Positions 26,559 through 36,648 are shown, counted from the first letter of the stretch. The stretch: 64,000 nt of DNA from an uncultured Aquimarina sp. (GCA_947493035.1 CANLOW010000001.1:620001-684000); one strand, 5' to 3'. Program-made: numbers and translations. The notes: generated by a model not told the origin, from the sequence alone.

Positions 26559-27392
26559 ATGAAAAAAAATTATTTATTATTACTAGTAGCTTGTTCTAAT
26601 TTTCTTTTTTCCCAAAGTAGTGATCTTGTAATTACAGGAGTATATGATGGCTCTCTTAATCGTGGAACTCCCAAAGGAATTGAACTTATTGCTCTGGCAG
26701 ACATTCCTGATTTATCCATCTACGGCGTGGGATCTGCCAATAATGGTGGAGGTTCTGATGGTGAAGAATTCACGCTTTCAGGTTCTGTAAAAGAAGGTGA
26801 ATTTATTTATATTGCTACTGAAACTATAGAATTCAATAATTTTTTTGGTTTTAACCCAACTTTAACTTCAGGGTCTATGGCTATAAATGGAGATGATGCT
26901 GTAGAACTTTTTAAAAATAACACTTTAGTAGATGTATTTGGCGATCAAGATACCGATGGATCAGGTGAAGCATGGGAATATCTTGATGGATGGGCTTATA
27001 GCAATAACGATAGAACTCCTTCTACAAATTTTATATCATCACAATGGCAATATAGTGGTCCAAATGCACTAGATGGTGAAACCTCTAATCGTACTGCTAC
27101 AACAGCATTCCCTGTAGCTGCATACAAGAATGCTACTTTAAGTAATGAAACTACTGTTTCTAAGACTGAAGAATTTATAATACATCCCAACCCTACTAAA
27201 GGAGATGTAACCATTAAAACTTCTTCTGGAAAACTATATGTAGAGGTCTATTCTTCTCTAGGAAACTTAGTATTAGCGCAAACTGTTATTGATCAACAAT
27301 TATACACGAGCACATTACCTACTGGAGTTTATTTTGTAAAGATCTCTATTAATAATATTTTCTCAAAAACTGAAAAATTAATTATTGAATAA
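26559..27392 (+). CDS. Secreted lamin-tail-domain-like protein with T9SS sorting domain
   Basis: A 277-residue exported protein. The signal peptide covers about residues 1-19. The central region (20-175) has the pattern of a lamin-tail-like beta domain (SDLVITGVYDG, PKGIELIALADI, INGDDAVELFKN, VDVFGD). The last ~75 residues form a type IX secretion C-terminal domain (HPNPTKGDVTIK, LPTGVYFVKI). Similar N-terminal domains are fused to extracellular nucleases in this group, but no nuclease domain is present here. The ATG at 26559 is chosen over the TTG at 26532 because it begins the signal peptide. Confidence 0.85.
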   Translation: MKKNYLLLLVACSNFLFSQSSDLVITGVYDGSLNRGTPKGIELIALADIPDLSIYGVGSANNGGGSDGEEFTLSGSVKEGEFIYIATETIEFNNFFGFNPTLTSGSMAINGDDAVELFKNNTLVDVFGDQDTDGSGEAWEYLDGWAYSNNDRTPSTNFISSQWQYSGPNALDGETSNRTATTAFPVAAYKNATLSNETTVSKTEEFIIHPNPTKGDVTIKTSSGKLYVEVYSSLGNLVLAQTVIDQQLYTSTLPTGVYFVKISINNIFSKTEKLIIE

Positions 27393-27417
27393 GTACCATT
27401 ACATTTAGTGTCGTATT

Positions 27418-27446
27418 AAAAAGTAGTCTATTATGGGCTACTTTTT
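27418..27446 (+). terminator. Intrinsic terminator after the T9SS protein gene
   Basis: Arms AAAAAGTAG (27418-27426) and CTACTTTTT (27438-27446), 26 bases after the stop. Confidence 0.8.
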
Positions 27447-27510
27447 GTTTTATACGATTTGCTAATAAGAATTTCGTATTAAATAGTTTTTTAAATCTTG
27501 TTCAATAAAA

Positions 27511-27537
27511 AAAGGTATGCTTTCACATACCCTTTTT
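27511..27537. terminator. Hairpin terminator downstream of purF
   Basis: GGTATG (27514-27519) pairs with CATACC (27526-27531), flanked by an A-run on the left and a T-run on the right. It lies 160 bases past the purF stop and could work in both directions. The rest of the 304-base gap 27393-27696 shows no gene. Confidence 0.7.
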
Positions 27538-27696
27538 GCCCCAAATCTACCATGAACTTAACCTACTTATGTTATGGTAGCGTAAATATATATTTCATTT
27601 AGCATTAACTAAAAGTTTTTAGACGAATGACTTATATATTAGTCAAACTACTAAATAGTTGATTATTAATAATTTATTAACATTTGATTTACAGGG

Positions 27697-29595
27697 TTAA
27701 TAAGCTCTTGCATCATTTCCTTCATAAAAATTTATAAAGGCCTTATTTACAACCCTATTACCTCCTGCGGTAGGATAATCACCTGTAAAATACCAGTCTC
27801 CTAAATTTTCTGGACAAGCCTTATGTAAATTATCTACTGTCTGATAAATAATTTTCACTTCAGCTGATACATCATCCTCCGTCAATAGCTCAGCAATCTT
27901 ATCACTAATTTGTTGGTCTGTAAAACCAGCGTATATTTCATTAACATGGTTTACTACCTGTGCATCTTCTAAGCCTACTTGAGCCTTACATTTTTTATAC
28001 ACCTCATCTACTAAAGCATAATTGTTATTATCCTTCAATAATTCTAAAGCTGCTTTAAAGGCAATTAAACCTTCCATTTTAGCCATATCTATCCCATAAC
28101 AATCTGGGAAACGAATTTGTGGAGCTGAAGAAACAACAACAATCTTCTTAGGGTTTAATCGATCCATCATCTTTATGATACTCTTCTTTAAAGTCGTACC
28201 ACGCACAATACTATCATCGATTATTACTAGATTATCTTCTTTCTTGACTACACCGTATGTAACATCATAAACGTGTGCTACAAGATCATCACGGCTACTG
28301 TCTTCTGTTATAAAAGTTCGAAGCTTTGCATCTTTAATAGCGATCTTTTCTGTACGTATTTTACTAGATAAGATATCAATCAAACGCTCGTCGGATAAAT
28401 TTTCTTTCTCAGCAAGAATTTGATCACCCTTCTGCTTATTTAATTCGTCCTGAGCTGCTTCTACCAATCCATAAAAAGAAGTTTCGGCAGTATTAGGTAT
28501 AAATGAGAAAACAGAGTTTTTTGTATCGTGATCGATTTCTTTCAAAACTTGAGGCATCACCAAACGTCCTAACTCTTTACGCTCTTGATAGATCTTTGCA
28601 TCACTTCCTCTGGAAAAATAAATACGTTCAAAAGAACATGCCTTTCTTTCTAAAGGCTCGATAATACTCTCAATACTTGTTTGCCCGTCTTTCTTTGTAA
28701 TGATAGCTTTACCTGGTTCTAACTCTTTCACCTCTTCAATAGGCACATTAAAAACGGTTTGAATTACAGGTCTTTCGGAAGCAACTACCACAACTTCATC
28801 ATCTTGATAATAATATGCTGGTCTAATCCCTGCTGGATCCCTAAGTACAAATGCATCTCCATGACCTAACATTCCAGCCATTGCATAACCACCATCCCAA
28901 CGTTTTGAAGCCTTTTTCAAGATTTTCGCAACATTTAGTCGCTTAACGATCTCTGGGGAAGCTGTTACTTTAGAATACCCTTCTTTCTTTAACTTCTTGT
29001 ATAGTTTGGAAACTTCGCCATCTAAAAAATGACCTATTTTTTCCATTACCGTAACCGTATCTACATTTTCCTTTGGATGCTGACCTAATTTTACAAGATT
29101 GTCGAACAATACATTGTTATTGGTCATATTGAAGTTACCCGCAACGATTAAGTTACGATGCATCCAATTATTCTGTCTTAAGAATGGGTGTACACTCTCA
29201 ATAGAGTTTTTACCATGTGTACCATAACGTACGTGACCTAAGAAAACTTCTCCTACATAAGAAACATTTTCTTTGACCCACTGTACATCATCTGCTTTTG
29301 CATCTGCACTGGTCATTTTCTCATTGATACTTCCATTAATCTTCTTGAAAATATCCTGAATAGGAGTTGCTTCATTCGAGCGCACACGACTTATATAACG
29401 TTGCCCTGGCGTCATATTTAGCTTAATACTAGCTAAACCGGCACCATCTTGACCTCGATTGTGTTGCTTCTCCATTAACAAGTACATCTTATTTAACCCG
29501 TAAAAAGCTGTACCGTACTTTTCTTTATAATATTCTAAAGGCTTTAGAAGTCGAACGAATGCTATACCGCATTCATGTTTAATCGCATCACTCAT
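27697..29595 (-). CDS. purF: Amidophosphoribosyltransferase
   Basis: First committed step of purine synthesis: PRPP plus glutamine to phosphoribosylamine. The N-terminal glutaminase domain starts at Cys9 (KHECGIAF), so a short propeptide is cleaved or the Cys is exposed by processing. NRGQDGAG and the GHVRYGT motif follow. The PRPP-binding loop VIIDDSIVRGTT is at about 457-468. At 632 residues it is over 100 longer than common PurF, which I recall as normal for Bacteroidota. It lies 51 bases downstream of the PfkB kinase gene in the same direction. Confidence 0.95.
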   Translation of the reverse strand: MSDAIKHECGIAFVRLLKPLEYYKEKYGTAFYGLNKMYLLMEKQHNRGQDGAGLASIKLNMTPGQRYISRVRSNEATPIQDIFKKINGSINEKMTSADAKADDVQWVKENVSYVGEVFLGHVRYGTHGKNSIESVHPFLRQNNWMHRNLIVAGNFNMTNNNVLFDNLVKLGQHPKENVDTVTVMEKIGHFLDGEVSKLYKKLKKEGYSKVTASPEIVKRLNVAKILKKASKRWDGGYAMAGMLGHGDAFVLRDPAGIRPAYYYQDDEVVVVASERPVIQTVFNVPIEEVKELEPGKAIITKKDGQTSIESIIEPLERKACSFERIYFSRGSDAKIYQERKELGRLVMPQVLKEIDHDTKNSVFSFIPNTAETSFYGLVEAAQDELNKQKGDQILAEKENLSDERLIDILSSKIRTEKIAIKDAKLRTFITEDSSRDDLVAHVYDVTYGVVKKEDNLVIIDDSIVRGTTLKKSIIKMMDRLNPKKIVVVSSAPQIRFPDCYGIDMAKMEGLIAFKAALELLKDNNNYALVDEVYKKCKAQVGLEDAQVVNHVNEIYAGFTDQQISDKIAELLTEDDVSAEVKIIYQTVDNLHKACPENLGDWYFTGDYPTAGGNRVVNKAFINFYEGNDARAY

Positions 29596-29646
29596 AGATC
29601 TCTTGTTCCCTCTCGTTAAAAAATACGTATATAAGTTACTTAAAAA

Positions 29647-30573
29647 TTATTTCAAATCGATATCAAACTGCGTTAATGCTTTAAATTGCATTAGTCGCTT
29701 GCGAACCTCTTCTTTTGTTAATATTTGCATTCTCTCGGTTCCGAATTTTTCAACACAAAATGAAGCTAGATTCGAACCATGAATAATTGCTGTTTTCATA
29801 TTTTCGAAACTATAGTCTTCAGTAGCGGCTAAAAAACCTGAAAAACCTCCAGCAAAAGTATCTCCAGCTCCTGTTGGATCAAAAACTTCTTCTAATGGCA
29901 AAGCTGGTGCAAAAAACACTTGATCTTCATTAAAAATTAAAGCTCCGTGTTCTCCTTTTTTGATGACCACATATCTTGGACCCATTTCAGAAATTACTCT
30001 AGCTGCTTTTACCAACGAATATTCTCCACTCAATTGTCGAGCTTCTTCATCATTAATTGTGATAACATCAACTTTAGCAATCACCTTTTTTAAATCATCC
30101 AATGCCACATCCATCCAAAAATTCATGGTATCTAATACCACTAACTTTGGTCGTTCGGACATTTGTTCGATAACAGATAATTGTACTAAAGGATGTAAGT
30201 TTCCTAGCATAACGACTTCCGCATCCTTGAAATTATCTGGAACTTTTGGACTAAAAGACTCCAGTACATTCAATTGAGTTTCTAAAGTATCTCGGCTATT
30301 CATATCATTGTGATAGCGACCACTCCAGAAAAAAGTTCTTCCTCCTTCAACAATTTCTAGACCTGATAGATCCATGTTTTTGGAAGATAATAAGTCGATA
30401 TGTTCTTGCGGAAAATCGTCCCCTACAATAGAAACAATTGCAGAAGGAACATTGAAATGAGAAGCAGATAAACCTATGTACGTGGCAGCTCCACCTAAGA
30501 TTTTATCGGTTTTACCAAACGGGGTTTCTATAGCATCGAAAGCCACCGTTCCTACGATTAGTAGTTTACTCAT
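29647..30573 (-). CDS. PfkB family sugar/nucleoside kinase
   Basis: A 308-residue ribokinase-fold kinase. The N-terminal GGAATYIGLSASHF region binds substrate, and the C-terminal signature DPTGAGDTFAGGF (about 233-245) holds the catalytic Asp and anion hole. The substrate (ribose, adenosine, inosine or another sugar) cannot be fixed from sequence. Placement immediately upstream of purF suggests purine or ribose salvage. Confidence 0.9.
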   Translation of the reverse strand: MSKLLIVGTVAFDAIETPFGKTDKILGGAATYIGLSASHFNVPSAIVSIVGDDFPQEHIDLLSSKNMDLSGLEIVEGGRTFFWSGRYHNDMNSRDTLETQLNVLESFSPKVPDNFKDAEVVMLGNLHPLVQLSVIEQMSERPKLVVLDTMNFWMDVALDDLKKVIAKVDVITINDEEARQLSGEYSLVKAARVISEMGPRYVVIKKGEHGALIFNEDQVFFAPALPLEEVFDPTGAGDTFAGGFSGFLAATEDYSFENMKTAIIHGSNLASFCVEKFGTERMQILTKEEVRKRLMQFKALTQFDIDLK

Positions 30574-30595
30574 AAAACAGTATATAATGTTGCCG

Positions 30596-30603
30596 CAAAG
30601 ATA
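30596..30603 (-). promoter_or_regulatory. -7 promoter box TATCTTTG for the kinase / purF genes
   Basis: Minus-strand TATCTTTG matches TAnnTTTG and ends 22 bases before the kinase ATG. Confidence 0.6.
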
Positions 30604-30888
30604 CCGCTTCTTTTTTCACATTTAACCATTTCTTAAACTTTTATGTGACGTTCCATTTTCAAATTATTGCTAAAAATTTCTTTAATAATAAAGTTAAAAC
30701 AATGAGGTCTTATGCTTTTTTTAGTATCAATAATACTAGTTGCCATTTCATTAAAATCATTGAACCATTCTACAAACATTCTTACCAACATCTCCTTTAA
30801 AAGCTTGAATAAACTCTCGTTTACGTTTTTGGCATAAACTAATTCTAATAAAATTATTAAGATTCCACACCTAAATTTCAGTAAAACA

Positions 30889-30925
30889 CCTTGGAATATT
30901 ATGTCCTTTTAGCGGTTCCAATAAA
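30889..30925 (+). repeat. ~36-bp dispersed repeat, copy 1
   Basis: CCTTGGAATATTATGTCC followed by TTTTAGCGGTTCCAATAAA. Aligns to copies at 39329, 49038 and 63035 with a shared near-palindromic centre GGnnTATTAnnnCC and the end CAATAAA. Same orientation as the other three. Confidence 0.65.
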
Positions 30926-30945
30926 TTAGATCAAACACATATTTA

Positions 30946-33900
30946 TTATTTTAAAATAACTTTACCTGAATACATTTTTGTTTCTGTTTCAACCCAATAA
31001 AGATATATTCCTTGACTATGATTACTCATAGAAATTATTCCATCACTTGATGATTCCTTTACTATTTCTTTTCCTGATATATCGTAAATCATAATTTTAA
31101 ATTCTTCCAACAAACTAGGGAACATAATTTGTTTGTCTTTCACAAAAGGATAAGGGATTCCTTCTTTTTCAAAAGCTCTTGCATTCAAAGTTGCTTCATC
31201 TGCACTTATAAAAAACTGACTAAAAGATGAGATATTTGGATTATCAAAAGTGATTGTTTGTGTCTCTTCGGTTACAGCTGTACTTGAAGTAATATCTAAT
31301 TCCCAATCTCCTATAAGGTCGCTATTACTTTTTCGTTTAGAAAGTAAGCCATTATCCGATGATATGACCCCAGAAAGATCTCCTACATCTGAAAAAGAAA
31401 TACTATTAAGCCCTGTAAATGTTTCGTTTGACCCATAATTATTTATTACCCAATATGCATCCGATAATTTATTTTGAAAATCACTATCATGCGGTATTGC
31501 TTCTAATTTAGAAATTACCACATCTCCATTAGGCACAGTTCCCGTACTAAAATCTAACGTTACTTTAGGGTCACTATAATTTATGACTCCATTTGAGGTT
31601 ATACTCATTTGTTGAGAAACGCCTTCTGCTACAGGTGCTGTTGAATCAGGTAACGTCACCTCTCCTGTTACCGTCATATTTTTCGAATTAACAATATCAT
31701 AGACCTGACCATTCAAAATATTATTAAATTGATAATATGCTTTTAAATTTGCCTCCTCCACATCTTTTAACAAATGTCTTTTTAATCGTATTTCTTCTTC
31801 CGTTAATGCTTTATCCCAAATGGCTATTTCATCGATTAATCCCGAATAGTTTCTAGAACTTCTCGCTTGATAAGATCCTATATAAGCTTTTTTCAAATCA
31901 GCGGGAGTCGAATTATAATTTCGAATAGCTTTTTTATCATTTAAATATAAAGTTACGTCAGTAGGAGTGACAACCATAGCCACATAAGACCATTCATTTT
32001 GAGGCACTACTAAACCACTATTCCACCACCACTGACTTCCATTCCAGTGAAAACCTAACTGATTGGTGTCGGGTCTAAAATTTAAACTACATACACGACC
32101 TTCACTATTTTCGGCCATAAAAATGCATGAAAACGCATTTTGAACTCCCTTGGGTTTTATCCAGGCTGTTACTGTAAAATGATCGACATTATCTATATCT
32201 ATATTTTCCTGTACTAAATAATTTTTAGACGTATTCTCTACAGACATTGCACCTCCTGCCATCGCTTGACTACTACAAAGATTTTCTTCATATTTAATCA
32301 TTTCCTCTACTGTTTTGGTATCTGAAAGCCCTGTACCATCAGTCACCGTAAGCGTAACATCATAACTTCCTTCTGTTTCATAAAGTACCTTGGGATTTCT
32401 AACTGTAGTAGAAGAAACATAGGATGCTCCCAGAAAACTCCACTGCCAAGAGGCACCAGCATGATTTAAAACAGAATAATCATCAAAGTAGACTGTATCT
32501 TTACTACAATAGCGTCTTTCAGTGCTAGCCAAGGGCTGTGCTATTGGGGTAAAACCCTCATAAAATGGAGTCTCTACAAACCCCCTATTAAATGTTGCCC
32601 CTCGCAGCTTTCCATCTCTGTAAAACGGCAATAACTTATTAAATGTTCTTCGTGTGGGCAAGCCATGCCCATATAGCACCCAATCGGTCATGCTATTATT
32701 TCTATAATACACATCGTTGTATGTAACTGCATATATTCCTCCATCAGTACCATTCTGAACAATTAAATGCCTAACACTTCTATTTAGTGTAGCTGTTGTC
32801 AGGTTTTCCCAAGACACTCCTCCATCTAGTGATTTGAATATTTTATTTCCATTATCCCAATCATTAGCAAAAGAAACATATACTTCATTTTTGTCATCTT
32901 CCGCCACCTGAAAAATTACATATTCATTGTTCGCTCCAATCGGTTTTATTATTTCTGACCAAGAGGCTCCTCCATCAATGGATTTCCATAACTTAATCCC
33001 TTCTCCTGGGATAGTTTGAGTTATATAAATGTAATTAGGATCATCTCTTGGAATTTCTATACTTTGCACCAACTGATCTAAGTCTGCTCCAAAGGCTTTT
33101 AGCAAAGTATAACTGATTCCACTATCTTCTGTCTTCCAAAGCTTATTATCTCTCCCTAAATAATGTACATTATTGTATCTCGGGTCATTTACAATTTCAC
33201 TTCGTCTTCTAAAATTACTTTGATGTTGATTTGGATACATGGCTAAATTGACCGTTGCTTTCGTAACATCACCTGTTATTTCCTGCGGAACTATTAAGTC
33301 ATTGATATCACTAAACATACTTACCCTACTATCAGCACTCACATAACCTGTAGGGGCTTCTCCTCCTCCTAAGGCTATAAATCTACCATTAGTAAAATTT
33401 GGTCTGTAAGCAGCATTTCCATTATGGTAGCGTCCACCAACAATAATATCTTCATTCCAACCTTGTGCAAAACCCCAGTTTTCTGTAGCATTAATTCCGT
33501 CTATTTTAACCCCTAAAAAGTTAAAATCTTTATCATACAGATTGAGTCCTCCATCAGAAGCTACCCAAATATCATTTCCATTAATTTCTATTTCCTGAAT
33601 ATCTGGATGCTGTCTATTTTCTGGACAATCACCATTACAAATATATCCTCCCCAGGCATCAAAAGTAGTTGCCCCATCATTCGAACGGAACATACTTAGC
33701 ATACCAACTAATAACAAATCGGGGTCATTATCTGAAATAGCTATACTCGCATTATAAAATCCTTGATCGTAGTTACCTCCTCCTGTTAATGAATCTCCAA
33801 AACCAAAACATGAAAAACACCAATCGGTATCGCTATAGGGACCTCCAGGATCATTATCTGCCGCTCCATCTTCATCTCCATCATAAGGCAAAGTCCATGT

Positions 33901-35046
33901 CTCTCCCGCATCATCACTTCTATATATTCCTAAAAAATTAACATCCGTGGTATAATTTTCATCACTTCCTAAAAGCAACACATACAGACGTTCGGGATCC
34001 GCTGAAGTAACAGCAATACGAGCACCTTGATTCGCTACTGCTTTAGTTTGCGTTGGCGTAAACCAACCCGAAATTTTAGCAGAAAAATTAATACCATTAT
34101 CCAAAGATTTCCATACTTCAGTTATGTTTTTTGTTGTATTCGTCTTTGTTACAAAAACCGTATTATTATCATTAACCTTACGTTCAATATCCCAGCATTT
34201 ATCTGTTATCATTTGTACCCATGTTACTCCTCCATTTGTAGATCGATATAAACCTCTTTCACCTGCTGTTAAAATCGAATTACTATTTTCTGGATTTATA
34301 GAAATATCTGTGATACGCAAATTATTCATAGAATGAATTTGCCCCCAACTATCTCCTTGATCTATCGATTTATATAATTCATTTCCTTGAGAAAAATAAA
34401 GTACTCTATCATCATTTGGATCGATGGCGACTGCTCCTATACCATTTCCAACACCTAATTCGTCTGCTGTTGCTTCCCAATCTTCTCCTTTATTATTTGA
34501 AATAAAAACAGCTCCTGTCTCAGTACCTACAATCATAAAATTTGGGTTACTACTGCTTTGCTCTACTGTATAAATATTGACTTGTCTATCTCTTTTTGTA
34601 ACTCCTCCACGATCATAAGTTTCAAATGGGCCAATAAAAGTCCAGTTTGCAGTATTTGAATTTAAAGTACTTAATCTTTTAGATGCTATAATCTGTTTTT
34701 GTGTACTATTTATCCTTCTTGAAATTATCTCTGGCGCTTTTAAACTTCCATCTTCTTGAACATATCCTTCCGAAAAGGCATTACGCATAAAATGTTTATA
34801 ATTTTGAATATGTGTTGTTTTGACATAAGGGTGATTTCTATAATATGCTGCATAAGCGCTTTCAATCAAATTAATATTAGGATCATTACTATACATCAAT
34901 TTTGCCCATTCTGGGGTATCTGTATCTATGGTTGGAATACTTTTAAATAACTCTGGAAATTTAGGTTTAGGAACCTCAACTTCATTTTGAGCGAATACTC
35001 CAAAACACATCAAACAACACCAAAACAAAATGCCTCTAAAAAACAC
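30946..35046 (-). CDS. Large T9SS-secreted protein with BNR/VPS10-like propeller, PKD and LamG domains
   Basis: A 1366-residue exported protein. The signal peptide is at 1-20 (ends FGVFAQ). Residues about 130-830 hold repeated SxDxGxxW BNR motifs (for example KSIDQGDSWG, RSTNGGVTWV, KSIDGGASWS) typical of sialidase/VPS10 beta-propellers. A PKD-like domain follows (about 870-940), then a LamG/concanavalin-type domain (about 960-1120), and the last ~75 residues are a T9SS sorting domain ending YSGKVILK. Likely a cell-surface or released adhesin or glycan-binding protein; no catalytic site is evident. The start codon is GTG at 35046. Confidence 0.85.
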   Translation of the reverse strand: MFFRGILFWCCLMCFGVFAQNEVEVPKPKFPELFKSIPTIDTDTPEWAKLMYSNDPNINLIESAYAAYYRNHPYVKTTHIQNYKHFMRNAFSEGYVQEDGSLKAPEIISRRINSTQKQIIASKRLSTLNSNTANWTFIGPFETYDRGGVTKRDRQVNIYTVEQSSSNPNFMIVGTETGAVFISNNKGEDWEATADELGVGNGIGAVAIDPNDDRVLYFSQGNELYKSIDQGDSWGQIHSMNNLRITDISINPENSNSILTAGERGLYRSTNGGVTWVQMITDKCWDIERKVNDNNTVFVTKTNTTKNITEVWKSLDNGINFSAKISGWFTPTQTKAVANQGARIAVTSADPERLYVLLLGSDENYTTDVNFLGIYRSDDAGETWTLPYDGDEDGAADNDPGGPYSDTDWCFSCFGFGDSLTGGGNYDQGFYNASIAISDNDPDLLLVGMLSMFRSNDGATTFDAWGGYICNGDCPENRQHPDIQEIEINGNDIWVASDGGLNLYDKDFNFLGVKIDGINATENWGFAQGWNEDIIVGGRYHNGNAAYRPNFTNGRFIALGGGEAPTGYVSADSRVSMFSDINDLIVPQEITGDVTKATVNLAMYPNQHQSNFRRRSEIVNDPRYNNVHYLGRDNKLWKTEDSGISYTLLKAFGADLDQLVQSIEIPRDDPNYIYITQTIPGEGIKLWKSIDGGASWSEIIKPIGANNEYVIFQVAEDDKNEVYVSFANDWDNGNKIFKSLDGGVSWENLTTATLNRSVRHLIVQNGTDGGIYAVTYNDVYYRNNSMTDWVLYGHGLPTRRTFNKLLPFYRDGKLRGATFNRGFVETPFYEGFTPIAQPLASTERRYCSKDTVYFDDYSVLNHAGASWQWSFLGASYVSSTTVRNPKVLYETEGSYDVTLTVTDGTGLSDTKTVEEMIKYEENLCSSQAMAGGAMSVENTSKNYLVQENIDIDNVDHFTVTAWIKPKGVQNAFSCIFMAENSEGRVCSLNFRPDTNQLGFHWNGSQWWWNSGLVVPQNEWSYVAMVVTPTDVTLYLNDKKAIRNYNSTPADLKKAYIGSYQARSSRNYSGLIDEIAIWDKALTEEEIRLKRHLLKDVEEANLKAYYQFNNILNGQVYDIVNSKNMTVTGEVTLPDSTAPVAEGVSQQMSITSNGVINYSDPKVTLDFSTGTVPNGDVVISKLEAIPHDSDFQNKLSDAYWVINNYGSNETFTGLNSISFSDVGDLSGVISSDNGLLSKRKSNSDLIGDWELDITSSTAVTEETQTITFDNPNISSFSQFFISADEATLNARAFEKEGIPYPFVKDKQIMFPSLLEEFKIMIYDISGKEIVKESSSDGIISMSNHSQGIYLYWVETETKMYSGKVILK

Positions 35047-35069
35047 AACTAACTGATTTTCAATTAAAT

Positions 35070-35077
35070 CAAAGTTA
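35070..35077 (-). promoter_or_regulatory. -7 promoter box TAACTTTG for the large T9SS protein
   Basis: Minus-strand TAACTTTG matches TAnnTTTG, 23 bases before the GTG start at 35046, consistent with that start. Confidence 0.5.
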
Positions 35078-35260
35078 TTGAATATAATTTAATTTTCTCC
35101 CTATTACATCGAAATACGTAATCCAAACCCTCATAATAAGACTTAAATGACAATCTCTTAAGTCGTCTTTTTGTTATTTTAAATACTTGAGCTCTACTTA
35201 ATGTTTCGGAAAACTAGACGTTTTTTTTACGTTCTTTGTGAAATAGCTAATTCTATTATT

Positions 35261-36022
35261 ATGAATTCTGATATTGGAACTTTATTAATAACTTCTGAAC
35301 AAGGTATTGGTAAAATCACTTTTGGTCACCCACAAAGCAATGCATTGCCTTCTTCACTATTAGGTAGACTTGCTAAAGCAATTGATCAATTAGCTGATGA
35401 TCCCGACACCCAAGTAATCTTATTACAATCTGAAGGAGAAAAAACGTTTTGTGCAGGGGCTTCTCTAACAGAACTATTAGCGATTAGCAATTTAGAAGAT
35501 GGTCAACGTTTTTTTATGGGGTTTGCCAATGTCATTAATGCCATGCGAAAATGTCCTAAACTAATTGTTGGAAGAGCACAAGGAAAGACTGTCGGAGGTG
35601 GAGTTGGTATACTCGCTGCTTGTGATTATGTATTCGCTACTGAAGCTGCTGCTGTGAAACTTAGTGAAATTAGTATCGGTATAGGCCCTTTTGTTATTGA
35701 ACCTGCCGTTTCAAGAAAAATAGGCATTGCGGCGATGAGTCAATTAAGTATAGATGCCACCCATTGGCAAAATGCTTACTGGGCTAAATACAAAGGCCTT
35801 TTTTCTCAGGTATTTGACAATAGTAATGATATGGACGAAGCTATTACAGATCTTCTAGAAAAACTATCAGATTACAATCCTATGGCAATGAAGGCTCTTA
35901 AAGAAAGTTTATGGGTAGGTACTGACAATTGGGGTTCTCTTTTAGAAGAGCGTGCTGCTATTTCTGGAAAACTAGTACTGTCCGCTCACACTAAAGAAGC
36001 TTTGGAAAAATTCAGAAAGTAA
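35261..36022 (+). CDS. Enoyl-CoA hydratase/isomerase family protein
   Basis: Crotonase-fold enzyme of 253 residues from the ATG at 35261. The oxyanion-hole segment is FCAGASLTEL, and the second conserved block is GKTVGGGVGILAACDYVFA. A glutamate is kept in KLSEISIGIGP. Exact acyl-CoA substrate unknown. The frame is open from 35201, but the extra 20 residues (basic, not family-like) are unlikely to be translated. Confidence 0.88.
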   Translation: MNSDIGTLLITSEQGIGKITFGHPQSNALPSSLLGRLAKAIDQLADDPDTQVILLQSEGEKTFCAGASLTELLAISNLEDGQRFFMGFANVINAMRKCPKLIVGRAQGKTVGGGVGILAACDYVFATEAAAVKLSEISIGIGPFVIEPAVSRKIGIAAMSQLSIDATHWQNAYWAKYKGLFSQVFDNSNDMDEAITDLLEKLSDYNPMAMKALKESLWVGTDNWGSLLEERAAISGKLVLSAHTKEALEKFRK

Positions 36023-36094
36023 ATTAACTCGATACTAATCTTAAGACAATATATTCTGGGGCTATATCAATAAAATTAACACAATTAATATAAA

Positions 36095-36190
36095 ATGGAA
36101 GTATTAAACTTTTTATCAGGCCAAGGACTTTTCCTAATTTTGGCAATAATTTTAATTGTTGTTGTACTGATCAACAAACGTAAGAGATAA
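36095..36190 (+). CDS. 31-residue single-pass small membrane protein
   Basis: ATG at 36095 to TAA at 36188 encodes a short polar N-terminus (MEVLNFLSGQG), a hydrophobic helix (about 12-26, LFLILAIILIVVVLI) and a basic tail NKRKR. The composition is that of a genuine small membrane protein with cytoplasmic C-terminus. It ends 5 bases before queD and is preceded by an A-rich leader. Too short for most gene finders; function unknown. Confidence 0.55.
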   Translation: MEVLNFLSGQGLFLILAIILIVVVLINKRKR

Positions 36191-36195
36191 ATACA

Positions 36196-36648
36196 ATGGC
36201 AAAAGTTCGAATCACCAAACAGTTTAATTTTGAAACTGGTCACGCCCTATATGGATATGATGGAAAATGTAAGAATGTACATGGACATAGTTATAAATTA
36301 AATGTAACTGTAATCGGTAGCCCAATTCAAGATGCTTCTAATGTGAAAAATGGAATGGTCATTGATTTCGGTGATTTGAAAAAAATTGTCAACGAAGAAA
36401 TCGTGGATATTTGGGATCACGCTACTATCTTAAATAAAAACACTCCTCATATTGAAATCGCTGAAGAGCTTCAAAAAAGAGGCCATATGGTGATCTTATC
36501 AGATTACCAACCTACCAGCGAAAATATGGTAATTGACTTTGCTCATAAAATTGAAAATAAGCTTCCTAAAGGTATTGAATTACATTCCGTACGCTTATCA
36601 GAAACTGATACTTCGTTTGCAGAATGGTTTGCTTCTGATAATTTATAA
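36196..36648 (+). CDS. queD: 6-carboxytetrahydropterin synthase / 6-pyruvoyl-tetrahydropterin synthase family
   Basis: T-fold enzyme converting 7,8-dihydroneopterin triphosphate in the queuosine (or pterin) pathway. The 150-residue protein keeps the zinc ligands His16, His29 and His31 (VHGHSYKL) and the catalytic Cys25. The C-terminal VRLSETDTSFAEW matches the substrate-binding region with its Glu. It is shortly downstream of the small membrane protein. No other queuosine genes are nearby. Confidence 0.93.
   Translation: MAKVRITKQFNFETGHALYGYDGKCKNVHGHSYKLNVTVIGSPIQDASNVKNGMVIDFGDLKKIVNEEIVDIWDHATILNKNTPHIEIAEELQKRGHMVILSDYQPTSENMVIDFAHKIENKLPKGIELHSVRLSETDTSFAEWFASDNL

Larger units (their letters stand above)
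30574..30945. other. 372-base gene-free region
   Basis: AT-rich, no frame worth calling. It contains the promoter box of the kinase gene at its left edge and one copy of the ~36-bp dispersed repeat (30889-30925) at its right. The middle (about 30650-30880) shows nothing I recognise. Confidence 0.75.

Noticed and set aside
29960..30277. 105-residue open frame antisense to the PfkB kinase
   Set aside because: Shadow of a gene with intact kinase motifs; no promoter box nearby.
36040..36075. Possible fifth copy of the dispersed repeat ending TCAATAAA
   Set aside because: Only the last eight bases match; the palindromic centre and CCTTGG start are missing.
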